Positions 8,706-17,288 of a stretch of 64,000 bases of DNA are shown in pieces. The position numbers and the translations under genes are program-made. The DNA is from Paenibacillus silvestris (lineage in GTDB: Bacteria > Bacillota > Bacilli > Paenibacillales > NBRC-103111), in assembly GCF_009882985.1 (NCBI RefSeq), contig NZ_WTUZ01000010.1, forward strand, positions 806,352 through 870,351, written 5' to 3'. Under the pieces are notes generated by a model, which saw nothing but the letters and a program-made list of their open reading frames with translations, was not told where the DNA came from and did not search any database. How positions within the stretch are numbered: position 1 is the first letter of the stretch; each line of letters opens with the position of its first letter.

Positions 8706-9680
8706 CTACAGCTTTCTAGCTACGATCACAACCCAATTCGAATCATAGTTTTTCTCTACAATTGTGAATTTGGCAGCAACCAGCGCTTTTTCGACGAGCT
8801 CTTCCTTAGCGGTAATAATACCAGACGTAATGTAATAGCCACCTTGCTGCAGAACTTCATAAACATCATCAACGAAAGTAACAATAACCTCTGCCAAAAT
8901 GTTAGCGACGACCAGCTGCACTGGAATTGTGACGCCTAGCTTGTCAGCACCTTCTGTTTCGCTTTCTTTCAGGACGCCAAGCAAATCACTCAATTTCACC
9001 GTAATGTTAGTCTCGAGTCCATTCTGTTTCGTATTATCCTCAGCGCTTGTAACTGCTACAGGATCTAAATCTACCGCAAGGACATGTTTAGCCCCAAGCT
9101 TTGCAGCTGCAACGGATAATATCCCTGAACCCGTTCCAACATCTATGACATCATCCCCTGGCTTAAGCACTTTCTCCAGCGTTTTCAAGCATAGTGATGT
9201 TGTCGCGTGTGTACCTGTTCCGAATGCCATACCGGGATCAAGCTCCAAAATCAGTTCACCAGGTGAAGCCGTGTACTCTTCCCAGGTCGGTTTAATCGTT
9301 AGACGGTCTGTAATTCGAATCGGTTTGAAATATTGCTTCCAAGCGTGCGCCCAATCCTCATCATCCACTTCTTTTAATTCATAAGTTGGATTGCCTGTAT
9401 CAATATCAAAATCGCTGAGCTGTTCGACCGAAGCCTTTAAATTCGCCATCACGGGCTCCATGTCTGTCCCATGGTAGAAGTAGCCTTTAATCACAGCTCT
9501 TCCTTCCGGGATATCATTGAAAGGCGTTTCGTATAGCTGACCATATGACGTATCCCGTTCTTTGTTTAATGTCCCTGATTCTTCAATAGAGACGCCCCCA
9601 GCGCCTAATTCATGAACAAAGTTCGTAATCATTTCTATTGCTTCTTCTGTCGTATGTACGGTTAATTCCTGCCAAAGCAT
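8706..9680 (-). CDS. prmA: Ribosomal protein L11 methyltransferase
   Basis: Trimethylates ribosomal protein L11 using SAM. The 324-residue protein has an N-terminal L11-recognition domain and the catalytic domain with PGMAFGTGTHATTSLCL, the SAM motif VIDVGTGSGILSVAAAKLG and the VVANILAEV block (usual NxL/NILA motif). The start has AGGAGG 11 bases upstream. It heads the prmA-M50-rsmE-mtaB unit. In B. subtilis prmA directly follows dnaJ; here about 6.4 kb of other genes separate them. Confidence 0.94.
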   Translation of the reverse strand: MLWQELTVHTTEEAIEMITNFVHELGAGGVSIEESGTLNKERDTSYGQLYETPFNDIPEGRAVIKGYFYHGTDMEPVMANLKASVEQLSDFDIDTGNPTYELKEVDDEDWAHAWKQYFKPIRITDRLTIKPTWEEYTASPGELILELDPGMAFGTGTHATTSLCLKTLEKVLKPGDDVIDVGTGSGILSVAAAKLGAKHVLAVDLDPVAVTSAEDNTKQNGLETNITVKLSDLLGVLKESETEGADKLGVTIPVQLVVANILAEVIVTFVDDVYEVLQQGGYYITSGIITAKEELVEKALVAAKFTIVEKNYDSNWVVIVARKL

Positions 9681-9716
9681 CGGTAGAGCTCCTCCTATCG
9701 GTTATCACCTTCGCAA

Positions 9717-9742
9717 AAATAAGCCCATCAGGGCTATTTTCA
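9717..9742. terminator. Short hairpin upstream of prmA
   Basis: AATAGCCC pairs with GGGCTTATT around a 4-base loop, with TTTTTG following on the minus strand. It could stop minus-strand transcripts before prmA. It is short, so the call is tentative. Confidence 0.35.
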
Positions 9743-9867
9743 CAAGGATCATTGTACTACACTTCGCTTCTTGGGTAAAATAACCTGAATGTAAGCGCTA
9801 TAATTTTTTATTTTCTTAATAATCTCCTAATAAATTCGTGGTACATTTAATTACAGGTGGACAGCAA

Positions 9868-9896
9868 TTATCAATGGCCATAACCACCCTTATACT
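9868..9896 (+). promoter_or_regulatory. Possible sigma-A promoter for the GDPD gene
   Basis: TTATCA (weak -35) and TATACT (good -10) are separated by 17 bases and end about 21 bases before the start codon of the glycerophosphodiesterase gene. Confidence 0.4.
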
Positions 9897-9917
9897 ATCC
9901 TAGAATGGAGTCTTTCC

Positions 9918-10721
9918 ATGGTAAGAACTTTACTTATTTTTCTTATTATTGCCTTGTTGGAGCTCTCAGTACCTTTTGCTAGTGCCACCCTGCTGGCTGA
10001 CAACTACAGCCAAGTGACCGCTCACCGCGGCAGCTCCAAGAAAGCGCCTGAGAATACGCTGAGCGCGTTCCGCCAAGCCATTGCGGATAAAGCTGGATTC
10101 GCCGAACTTGATGTGCAAGAAACGATGGATGGAGTCGTTATGCTCATGCATGATGACAGTGTTCAACGCACGACGGGAATCAACAAAAACATGTGGGAAG
10201 TCACCTCAACTGAGCTCAAGACCGTCAGCGCTGGCCGTTGGTTCAGTCCAAAATTTAATAGTGACCGCGTCCCCACCCTTGATGAAGTGATCGAGCTGGC
10301 TAAGGACCGGATTAAACTAAATATAGAGTTGAAAAACAATGGGCACGGGGTGCGGCTTGCGGAGAAAGCAGTTGAAATCATTGGCGCTCATGGGTTTGAA
10401 AAACAATGTACCGTAACATCCTTTGATGCCGGGTTGCTTCACACCGTTAAGAAAATGAATCCTCATATAAAAACAGGGCTAATTGTTAGCCAAAAATCAG
10501 ATACTTCTTCTCTTTGGGAAAATCAAGATGTTGACGTTATCTCTGCGGCATTCCCGCTGGTCAACGAGGAATTCATGCAAGAAGCCGCTTCGCATGACAA
10601 AGAAGTTTACGTTTGGACGGTCAATGACAAACCGGTGATGAAGCGTATGCTGGCACTCGGTGTCACAAGTATTATTACAGACACGCCAGATCAGCTCATT
10701 CGCTTGATGAATGTCCATTAA
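9918..10721 (+). CDS. Glycerophosphodiester phosphodiesterase, membrane-anchored or secreted
   Basis: Hydrolyses glycerophosphodiesters to glycerol-3-phosphate and an alcohol. The 267-residue protein begins with a hydrophobic segment (residues 4-24, ending SVPFASA) that looks like a signal peptide. The GDPD core follows: HRGSSKKAPENT (His36, Glu45), ELDVQ (Glu63, Asp65), MHDDSV (His78), then NIELK and TSFDAG. The length fits the single-domain GlpQ/YqiK-like family. It points away from prmA and is closed by a terminator shared with the convergent small-gene pair. Confidence 0.88.
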   Translation: MVRTLLIFLIIALLELSVPFASATLLADNYSQVTAHRGSSKKAPENTLSAFRQAIADKAGFAELDVQETMDGVVMLMHDDSVQRTTGINKNMWEVTSTELKTVSAGRWFSPKFNSDRVPTLDEVIELAKDRIKLNIELKNNGHGVRLAEKAVEIIGAHGFEKQCTVTSFDAGLLHTVKKMNPHIKTGLIVSQKSDTSSLWENQDVDVISAAFPLVNEEFMQEAASHDKEVYVWTVNDKPVMKRMLALGVTSIITDTPDQLIRLMNVH

Positions 10722-10735
10722 TGTATTCCAAAACT

Positions 10736-10785
10736 ACAAAAGCATCTATTCCTCGCGTCATACACGGGTAACAGATGCTTTTGTT
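10736..10785. terminator. Bidirectional terminator
   Basis: CAAAAGCATCT pairs with AGATGCTTTTG across a loop of about 28 bases, giving A/T-rich flanks on both strands. It lies between the convergent GDPD gene and the 91-residue gene and can serve both. Confidence 0.75.
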
Positions 10786-10788
10786 GTG

Positions 10789-11064
10789 TTATATGGAACC
10801 GCCGGCACTCTCAATCACACGGCAAGCTTGATCATAGACAGAGTCGTCAATAACTGCAGCCAGGATGATATCTAGGCCTACTGACTTCATATCCCCGTCT
10901 ACACTTAACATACTATCCGCCATCGCAGATTCAAAGCCGCGGCCAATATCATTATTGAACCGGTCCACTTGCACATCAGCAGCCCTGAGCGCTTTTAGCT
11001 TGGCTGCTGCACCTTCGGCTTGCTCTGGTGAATGAAAATAAGCAAGTATTGCTTTTTCCGCCAT
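10789..11064 (-). CDS. 91-residue protein of unknown function
   Basis: I do not recognise this protein. It starts MAEKAILAYFHSPEQAEGA, has an alpha/beta pattern suggesting a small ferredoxin-like fold, and ends with a conserved-looking IIDDSVYDQA-like stretch (AAVIDDSVYDQACRVIES). It is soluble and acidic. It starts one base after the stop codon of a 49-residue gene, so the two are almost certainly one transcript. The N-terminal pattern resembles general-stress proteins of the YflT kind, but only loosely. Confidence 0.7.
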   Translation of the reverse strand: MAEKAILAYFHSPEQAEGAAAKLKALRAADVQVDRFNNDIGRGFESAMADSMLSVDGDMKSVGLDIILAAVIDDSVYDQACRVIESAGGSI

Positions 11065-11065
11065 G

Positions 11066-11215
11066 TTAATTGTCTTCCTGTCTATGATCTGCGGCTTTCG
11101 CCCGTTCAGCAGCTTCGAAATCGTCCTTATCGGCTACCTCAGCCGCAAATTCTACATCCTCGTTTTTGGCAACTGGTAATTGACTATGCTTCCCTTGGTT
11201 TTGCTTCGCATTCAT
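11066..11215 (-). CDS. 49-residue YfhD-like small hydrophilic protein
   Basis: A short gene with a textbook ribosome binding site (TAGGAGG, 5-6 bases before ATG). The product starts MNAKQNQGKHSQLPVAK and continues DVEFAAEVADKDDFEAAERA then KAADHRQED. The acidic DVEF..E.AD..D.EA..RA.AAD.RQ pattern resembles the small YfhD family of Bacillales, whose role is unknown. It is very hydrophilic, with no membrane segment. It is followed immediately by the 91-residue gene. Confidence 0.72.
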   Translation of the reverse strand: MNAKQNQGKHSQLPVAKNEDVEFAAEVADKDDFEAAERAKAADHRQEDN

Positions 11216-11292
11216 GGTTGACCTCCTAAAAGCTATCATAGTAAAATCCAGTTTTTAGTTTGCCTAAACGAATCTTTATTATGCGAAATCAG

Positions 11293-12087
11293 CTATTCCT
11301 TTATTTTTTCGAATGACGCATCATAGAGTCGGAACATCGTCTTATAGCCCGATTCATCTAGCTTCACGCCTACATCCAGCTTGCCTGTGATGAGCAGCGG
11401 ACCCGACGTGTATCGAAGTTTGACATCATCAGGCACGAATACGATCATGATCTTATTCCAGTAGGTTTCATCCCCATTATCAAAAGGGCACTCTGCCCCT
11501 GGTTTGGGAATCAGCAGAAACCAATGCTTATCAAAGGAGAGTACTTCACCCATAAAGCCTTTGATTTGCACCGTTTTACCACTCATATCCCAGAAGCGAT
11601 CCGAAGGCGTATCCTGTTTCTCATTGTCAAAAAACTGGTCCCAGTTTATTTCATTGGAAGATGGCGTCGAAGGCTTTACAGCTTTACTTGGTTCGGTTCC
11701 TGCTGTAGGCTTCGGTTGCATGCTGGGCGACGGCGTGACATCCGCTTTGACATTCGCAGCATCAGCTTGGGGAGGCGCGCTTTGTACAGCTTTTGGCAGC
11801 TCCGAGACTTTGGGAGTCGGAAGCGGTGTAGGCTGCGTTTCTTTAACGGCTGTTGTTTCTACAGCTTCTGTCTCAGGCTTTGGCGATGCGGACGGAACTG
11901 CTTTGTCCGGCGAAGCAGATGAGACCGGTTGTGTACTTGGAGCTGGCGTCGCGGAAGGCACGGAGCTCGCGATCGTCGTCTGATCTATACTGCCGAACGA
12001 TTGACCTGCCGTGTCCGTTTTCTTTTGACCACAACCTGAAACGAGCAAGACGACAACCAAAACAGACGTGAACAGCATTTTTCTCAT
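11293..12087 (-). CDS. Lipoprotein with DUF3299-like C-terminal domain
   Basis: A 264-residue exported lipoprotein. The signal peptide ends in a lipobox LVSGC. Residues about 25-150 are Ser/Thr/Pro/Ala-rich linker. The C-terminal 110 residues form a folded domain (GKTVQIKGFMGEV, FLLIPKPGAECPF, IMIVFVPDD, then a GPLLITGKLDVG strand) with the layout of DUF3299-type proteins found beside ABC exporters. The ATG at 12087 was chosen because GAGGTGAT lies just upstream; an ATG at 12108 overlaps the permease stop codon as ATGA but has no binding site. It is probably in one transcript with the ABC genes. Confidence 0.75.
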   Translation of the reverse strand: MRKMLFTSVLVVVLLVSGCGQKKTDTAGQSFGSIDQTTIASSVPSATPAPSTQPVSSASPDKAVPSASPKPETEAVETTAVKETQPTPLPTPKVSELPKAVQSAPPQADAANVKADVTPSPSMQPKPTAGTEPSKAVKPSTPSSNEINWDQFFDNEKQDTPSDRFWDMSGKTVQIKGFMGEVLSFDKHWFLLIPKPGAECPFDNGDETYWNKIMIVFVPDDVKLRYTSGPLLITGKLDVGVKLDESGYKTMFRLYDASFEKIKE

Positions 12088-12104
12088 TTTCATCACCTCA
12101 GACT

Positions 12105-13328
12105 TCATGACTTAAATAATTGCAAAGGGTCTACTCGATAAGCCTGCAGCGCCGGACCAGCTGAAGCAAGAACGCCAATACCTAATGTTCCTGCGATTAA
12201 CAACCATTCTCCTGGCATGAACTGAAAAGATTGCAGCTGTAGACCTGTATATTCAAATACAACTTCGCGGCTCAAATAACCGCCAAAATGGCCAGCCAGT
12301 ATCCCGCAAACAAGACCAATCACCGTTAGCAGCAGTCCTTCTCCAATCAGTGAAGACCAGATAAATCCTTTGGATTTTCCAATTAAACGCAGTAAAGCAA
12401 CGTCTTTCTTCCGTTCATTCACAGCAGCAACAAGCGACAGAAGGATGGTGCCTGCGGCAAGCAAAATGCAGATTATCGTGACAACAGTTAGCGCCCCAGT
12501 TCCTTTGTCAATGACATTCACTACATCTGCCACTGCTTTACTTGTATAAATCGCCTGAACATTGTTCATTTGTCCGTATTTCGTTTTGATCGCTTGTGCA
12601 CCAATCAGTGTTTTTGGCTTAATGAGAATGGAAGTGACTTCTCGATGCTCAGCATCCTGCCCTTCATGCACAGCCCAAGCATAATCCAAGGTAGTGAAAA
12701 CAGCTCTATCATCAGAAGTGAATAATGGCGGCAAGATGCCAACTACGGTATATGTAAAGCTGTGATGATGCTCCTCTTCAGCCGATTCATCTTCGTGATC
12801 TTCGCCTTCTGCTTCCTCGAGCCCTTTGATCAAGCCGTGTGCGCCTTGAAATTTATCTCCGATATGAAGGCCTAACGAGCTCGCAATGTGCGATCCAATA
12901 ATGGTTTCGCCAAGCTTCCCATACATTTTCCCTTCAGCCATCTGCTTCTCCGTTCCATAGCGGGAAGCAAAATAACCAGGTTCAATTCCTACGATAGGAA
13001 ATCCGTTATAGTTATCCCCCGTTGTCATCGCATAGGCGCGGTCAACGGATTCATCCTTTTGAAGCTCGCCCACAAGTGTATAGGGGACATTTCCAGTAGG
13101 AGCGCCTACATGATAATAGGTGTTCAAAGCAAGCTGTGACGCGCTTCCTTTGGCGCCAATCGTTACCTCGAAGGGACCATAGCCCTTCTCAGCCCCCTGC
13201 TCCAGCCCTTCGCTGCAAAGCAGCAAAAAGACGACCAGAGCCGCCGTAATCGTCACCGATAAAATGGTAAGCAGTGAAAGTGTCTTACGATGAAGCATGT
13301 TTCTCCAGACTAAAGCCACTAATCTCAT
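12105..13328 (-). CDS. ABC transporter permease of the MacB/FtsX type with an acidic His-rich extracytoplasmic segment
   Basis: A 407-residue permease. One membrane segment lies near residues 15-40, then a large extracytoplasmic MacB-PCD-like domain, then three membrane segments in the last 140 residues. The ABC3/FtsX loop NERKKDVALLRLIGKSKGFI, which contacts the ATPase, is clear. Within the outer domain, about residues 170-195, lies a run rich in Glu, Asp and His including EDHEDESAEEEHHH, which could bind divalent metal. It overlaps the ATPase gene by 4 bases (ATGA) and is followed by the lipoprotein gene, so the three form an operon. Confidence 0.85.
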   Translation of the reverse strand: MRLVALVWRNMLHRKTLSLLTILSVTITAALVVFLLLCSEGLEQGAEKGYGPFEVTIGAKGSASQLALNTYYHVGAPTGNVPYTLVGELQKDESVDRAYAMTTGDNYNGFPIVGIEPGYFASRYGTEKQMAEGKMYGKLGETIIGSHIASSLGLHIGDKFQGAHGLIKGLEEAEGEDHEDESAEEEHHHSFTYTVVGILPPLFTSDDRAVFTTLDYAWAVHEGQDAEHREVTSILIKPKTLIGAQAIKTKYGQMNNVQAIYTSKAVADVVNVIDKGTGALTVVTIICILLAAGTILLSLVAAVNERKKDVALLRLIGKSKGFIWSSLIGEGLLLTVIGLVCGILAGHFGGYLSREVVFEYTGLQLQSFQFMPGEWLLIAGTLGIGVLASAGPALQAYRVDPLQLFKS

Positions 13329-14002
13329 ACAGCGCTTCTCCTTGATACCTCATTGATCTCACCAATATGAACACGTGTTGGGTACATTTCCGCCAAATGC
13401 AAATCATGCGTAACGGTAACGAGTGTGAGCTTCTCCGTCTCACAAATGTTCAGCAATAGCGACATGACATCGCCAGCCGTTTCCCAATCTAAACTGCCGG
13501 TAGGCTCATCCGCGAGCACAAGCTGCGGTTTCGTCAAGATGGCACGAATGATGGCGGCTCTTTGCTGCTGCCCCCTCGACAGCTCATAAGGCATATGATG
13601 TTGGCGATCCTTCAAGCCGACTCTCTCGAACCAGTCATCGAGCTGGTCTTTTGTCTGCTTCTTGCTCCAGGTATGCGGGACAATCAGCTCCACATTTTGT
13701 CTGGCAGTCAATGATGAGATCAAATGAAAATCCTGAAAAATGTAACCGACATGCTCCGCACGGAAACGGTCTCTTTTGCCTTGTGAAAATGTATGGAGCG
13801 GTAAACCGTTCACATGTATTTCACCTTCGTCAGGAACCATGACGCCGCTGAGCAAGTGCAGGAGTGTGCTTTTCCCGCTTCCACTCGGGCCGAGTAAAGC
13901 AATTCGTTCCCCTTGTTCAATACGCCACGAAGGAACGCTTAGTATCTTCAGCTTTTGGCCATGCATCGTGAAAGACTTTGAAATATTGTTCAACTCAATC
14001 AT
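13325..14002 (-). CDS. ABC transporter ATP-binding protein, LolD/MacB class
   Basis: A 225-residue ATPase with Walker A GPSGSGKST, the Q-loop in IFQDFHLI, a signature written LSRGQQQR, Walker B LVLADEPTG and the switch histidine in TVTHDLHLAE. This is the LolD/MacB/FtsE class that pairs with FtsX-like permeases in mechanotransmission-type transporters rather than classical importers. It is first in the ATPase-permease-lipoprotein unit and lies downstream of phoA beyond a terminator. Confidence 0.9.
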   Translation of the reverse strand: MIELNNISKSFTMHGQKLKILSVPSWRIEQGERIALLGPSGSGKSTLLHLLSGVMVPDEGEIHVNGLPLHTFSQGKRDRFRAEHVGYIFQDFHLISSLTARQNVELIVPHTWSKKQTKDQLDDWFERVGLKDRQHHMPYELSRGQQQRAAIIRAILTKPQLVLADEPTGSLDWETAGDVMSLLLNICETEKLTLVTVTHDLHLAEMYPTRVHIGEINEVSRRSAV

Positions 14003-14040
14003 AGCTGTCCTCCAAATTCATAGGTCAAAGATAGGAAAAG

Positions 14041-14072
14041 AGGACAAGGGAAGCGTGATCCCCTGTCCTTTC
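14041..14072 (-). terminator. Terminator after the alkaline phosphatase gene
   Basis: On the minus strand AGGACA/GGGGA pairs with TTCCCT/TGTCCT around a short loop, followed by CTCTTTTCC. It lies just past the alkaline phosphatase stop and before the ABC ATPase gene. Confidence 0.6.
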
Positions 14073-14086
14073 TTTGCCAGAGCTTT

Positions 14087-15817
14087 TTAGTTTTTCACGA
14101 TGCGCTCATTGATTGAATCCCATGTCATTGTTTTACCAGTCAGCTTATTGAAGGCTTCCAGCGGCAGGTATAGCTTGCCATTGTCAACATTGCCAACAAG
14201 TGTGCTTGCACTGCCGTTTTCCGTGATAGCACCTGTTTCAACAAGTACGGACAACTTTTGGCTGTCTTTGGAAAGCGTAACGGATTTCGTCGCTTCGTCC
14301 CAAACAACTTGAATGTCTAATGCTTCAGCAAGTGATTTCGCAGTAAACATAGTTTTGTTGTCGCGAGTCACTTTGAACAATGGGTACAAGTACTTATCTT
14401 GCAATTCTTTCGTTGCTGCAGTCAAGTCAGCGCCAATTACTTTTGCACCGCTTTTTGCAATGTCCGTATTATCGATGTCGCCTTTAACCAAAGAAGCGAT
14501 CGGTCCGTAAGCCCACACACCAACGTCTACGCCAGTATGACCATGTCCTGTCCAGCCAATAGCCAAACGCTTGGATACTACAGCGTTGTAACCGCCAGCG
14601 CGTCCGTAGGAAGAGCCGTCACCTTTCAGAATCAAAGCAATTTCCTCGTCTGACAAGTCTGTGAAACCAACGTTATCAGCAACGATTTTACGAACATCGT
14701 CAGCCGTTTGAGCTGTTTTCAAAATTGCATCCAAGTACTCGTAGGAATGCTTTTGTTTATTAAACAAGTCTACGTTCAATTCGTACACATTGTTAATCCC
14801 CAAGGATAATCCACCTGTTTCATGGTCAGCAGACACAACAACGGATGTATTACCATCTTTTTTAGCGAAATCTACTAATGTTTTGAAAGTTGCATCCAGC
14901 TCCAGCATTTCTTGAATGTTGGCTGGCAGATCGTTAGCGTGACCCGCGTGATCAATACGTCCTTGTTCAACCAATAGCACGAAACCATCTTTGTTTTGGG
15001 ACAAAATATCAAGCGCTTTTTGCGTCATTTGCGGCAAGCTAGGTGTATTTGCATCGCGATCCAATACGTATGGAATTTCATTCATTGCGAAAAGTCCAAG
15101 CGCGTGGTCTGCTGTAGCTGGAATTGCATCTAAGCCAGCTTTATCAAACGCTGTTTTGAAGCCTTTTGCTTCATAATCAGGAATGATATTTTTGTCAGTG
15201 CGCTTGCCTTTTTCATCTTTTGCAACAAAGTTTGTTTTACCGCCGCCGAAGATAACATTAACTCCGCTAGCTAAGTATTGTGTGGCAATGGCATTTTGGT
15301 TGCCGCGTTGACGAACGTGGGATGCCCATACCGCAGGTGTTGCTCCAGTAATATTGTCTGTAGAAACAAGACCTGTAGCTTTGCCTTGCTTCATTGCTGC
15401 TTCGATAATCGAAGCATAAGGCTTGGCAACATCGCCGTTGGACACGCTGATTGCATTATTGTACGTTTTGTTACCTGTCGAGAAGGCAGTAGCTGCTGCT
15501 GCTGAGTCAGTTACAGCACCGGATTCCGTCGTGTAGGGACCTGGTTGCGAGTATGTAGTTGCTTTACCAACATAGTATCCGCCATCAAGTTCTAGGCGGT
15601 CTTTATTTAGAAATTTTTTGGAGTAGTATCTTGCTGCTGTTACCTCAGCTGGACCCATTCCATCCCCGATAAGTACAATCAAATTTTTGGATTGCGGTTG
15701 CTCCGCTGGTACGGTAGTCGGAGTCGTTTCAGCAGCTGATGCCACGCCTGCTACGTTTAACGCTAGTAAGGAAATTGCTAGACCGGAACCCATGATTTGT
15801 TTCAAGCTTTTTTTCAA
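14087..15817 (-). CDS. Secreted alkaline phosphatase with C-terminal copper-amine-oxidase-type stalk domain
   Basis: A 576-residue exported phosphomonoesterase. The signal peptide ends near residue 28 (GVASA). The PhoA-family core shows LIGDGMGPAE (Asp52), TTESGAVTDSAAAATA with nucleophile Ser105, DHAGHAND and ADHETGG with zinc-ligand His/Asp, and WTGHGHTG. From about residue 480 a second domain begins (TMFTAKSLAEALDIQV, then KLYLPLEAFNKLTGKTM). It resembles the copper amine oxidase N-terminal-like (stalk) domain that Paenibacillus attaches to many secreted proteins. B. subtilis PhoA/PhoB are about 460 residues and lack it. The start has GGAGGG about 8 bases upstream. Regulation by phosphate limitation is plausible. 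Confidence 0.93.
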   Translation of the reverse strand: MKKSLKQIMGSGLAISLLALNVAGVASAAETTPTTVPAEQPQSKNLIVLIGDGMGPAEVTAARYYSKKFLNKDRLELDGGYYVGKATTYSQPGPYTTESGAVTDSAAAATAFSTGNKTYNNAISVSNGDVAKPYASIIEAAMKQGKATGLVSTDNITGATPAVWASHVRQRGNQNAIATQYLASGVNVIFGGGKTNFVAKDEKGKRTDKNIIPDYEAKGFKTAFDKAGLDAIPATADHALGLFAMNEIPYVLDRDANTPSLPQMTQKALDILSQNKDGFVLLVEQGRIDHAGHANDLPANIQEMLELDATFKTLVDFAKKDGNTSVVVSADHETGGLSLGINNVYELNVDLFNKQKHSYEYLDAILKTAQTADDVRKIVADNVGFTDLSDEEIALILKGDGSSYGRAGGYNAVVSKRLAIGWTGHGHTGVDVGVWAYGPIASLVKGDIDNTDIAKSGAKVIGADLTAATKELQDKYLYPLFKVTRDNKTMFTAKSLAEALDIQVVWDEATKSVTLSKDSQKLSVLVETGAITENGSASTLVGNVDNGKLYLPLEAFNKLTGKTMTWDSINERIVKN

Positions 15818-15922
15818 GGTGTATTCCCTCCAAATATTAATATCTCACGAGATCTAGCATAACTTTCATAGATTAAGAGGAAGTTATCTTAACATATTCG
15901 CTATGTAAAAAATTCCATATAC

Positions 15923-15939
15923 TGTTATCTGAGTGTTAA
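15923..15939 (-). promoter_or_regulatory. Candidate PhoP (Pho box) half-sites upstream of the phosphatase gene
   Basis: On the minus strand TTAACA and ATAACA stand as direct repeats 5 bases apart, the spacing of PhoP boxes (TT[ACT]ACA, 11-base period), about 106 bases before the phosphatase start. Only two reasonably matching hexamers are seen, so this is tentative. Confidence 0.3.
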
Positions 15940-15950
15940 CAAGCAAAACA

Positions 15951-16012
15951 AAAAACACTCCGCTTGGCGTTTTCAACAGATGAAGGATCTGTGAAACCGT
16001 CAAGGGAGTGTT
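15951..16012 (-). terminator. Strong terminator at the end of the dnaK operon
   Basis: On the minus strand AACACTCC pairs with GGAGTGTT, extended inward by further pairing and an internal ACAGAT/ATCTGT hairpin, followed by TTTTTTGTTTT. It lies 50 bases past dnaJ and shows that the heat-shock operon ends here. Confidence 0.88.
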
Positions 16013-16061
16013 CCAGTTCTTGCAGAAGTCTTACAAAAGTTCTTACAAGAGAGATACAAAA

Positions 16062-17180
16062 TTAATCGCCTAAGAAGGCTCTTTTCATACGTTCAAAAAT
16101 CGATTGACTCTGCTCATGCGTATGCTCACCGGATTGCTTGCCAAACTGGCGCAGCAAATCCTTCTGATCATCGCTCAAGCTCGTTGGCGTTACCACGATC
16201 ACTTTCACATGCTGGTCACCTTGACCGAAGCCGCGCAGGTGTGGAACCCCTTTTCCTTTTAAGCGGAAATACGTATCGGTTTGTGTTCCTGCCGGAATTT
16301 TGAGCTTCACTTTCTCTGTCAGCGTCGGGATTTCGATCTCATCGCCTAGTGCTGCCTGCATAAAGGTTAGTGGCACTTCGCAATAAACATCATTGCCTTC
16401 GCGCTCAAAGAATTCATGCGATTTCACGCGGATAACCACGTAAAGATCGCCCGACGGGCCTCCACGAGTTCCGCCTTCTCCTTCGCCTGAAACACGAAGT
16501 TGTGCGCCATCGTCCACACCAGCTGGAATCTTGATGTGAATGGTGCGTTGTTTTTTCACTTTTCCAGCGCCGTGGCACGTTCCGCATTTTTCTTTGATGA
16601 TTTTACCCGAGCCATTACACTGTGTACATACGCGGCGATTCACAATACGGCCGAACGCCGTGTTTTGTACAACTTCCTGTTGACCGCTGCCATGACAGCC
16701 GCCACAAGTTTCTGGCTTCGTTCCTGGCTTTGCGCCAGAACCGCTACACGTATCACAATTTTCAGTTCGCGGAATATGAATATCGGTTTCTTTACCGAAA
16801 ATCGCTTCCTTGAACTCAATTGTCATCGTGTATTGCAAATCGTTTCCGCGCTGCGGCGCATTCGGGTTACGACGGTTTCCACCGCCGCCACCGCCGAAGA
16901 ACATATCGAAAATATCGCCAAAGCCGCCACTGAAGTCCTGACCGCCGCCCATCCCTTGGTTCGGATCAACGTGACCAAAACGATCATATTGCGCTTTCTT
17001 CTGATCGTCGCTCAGCACATCATAAGCATCTTTTGCTTCTTTGAATTTATCTTCCGCATCAGCAGCTTTGTTCACGTCAGGGTGATACTGACGCGCCATT
17101 TTACGGTAAGCCTTTTTGATGTCTTCTTGCGAAGCATCCTTGTCGACCCCGAGCACCTCATAATAATCACGTTTACTCAT
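16062..17180 (-). CDS. dnaJ: Chaperone protein DnaJ
   Basis: Hsp40 co-chaperone that stimulates DnaK ATPase and delivers substrates. The 372-residue protein is a full type I DnaJ. It has a J domain with YHPDVNK (HPD motif), a Gly/Phe-rich linker (residues about 75-105), four CxxCxGxG zinc repeats ([32 protein letters not shown]) and the C-terminal substrate-binding domains. It is the last gene of the hrcA operon, separated from dnaK by a stem-loop. Confidence 0.98.
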   Translation of the reverse strand: MSKRDYYEVLGVDKDASQEDIKKAYRKMARQYHPDVNKAADAEDKFKEAKDAYDVLSDDQKKAQYDRFGHVDPNQGMGGGQDFSGGFGDIFDMFFGGGGGGNRRNPNAPQRGNDLQYTMTIEFKEAIFGKETDIHIPRTENCDTCSGSGAKPGTKPETCGGCHGSGQQEVVQNTAFGRIVNRRVCTQCNGSGKIIKEKCGTCHGAGKVKKQRTIHIKIPAGVDDGAQLRVSGEGEGGTRGGPSGDLYVVIRVKSHEFFEREGNDVYCEVPLTFMQAALGDEIEIPTLTEKVKLKIPAGTQTDTYFRLKGKGVPHLRGFGQGDQHVKVIVVTPTSLSDDQKDLLRQFGKQSGEHTHEQSQSIFERMKRAFLGD

Positions 17181-17213
17181 TGTTCCACTCCCATGTTCAA
17201 GACTACAAACGGA

Positions 17214-17250
17214 AAGTCAAAGCCACGGGGAACCCCCTTGGCTTTGACTC
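17214..17250 (-). other. Stem-loop between dnaK and dnaJ
   Basis: AGTCAAAGCCA pairs with TGGCTTTGACT around a GC-rich loop, without a T tail. It may lower dnaJ expression relative to dnaK by partial termination or mark an RNA processing site. Confidence 0.6.
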
Positions 17251-17288
17251 GTACGTTTCTACACATCCAGCATTACTATAGGATATGT

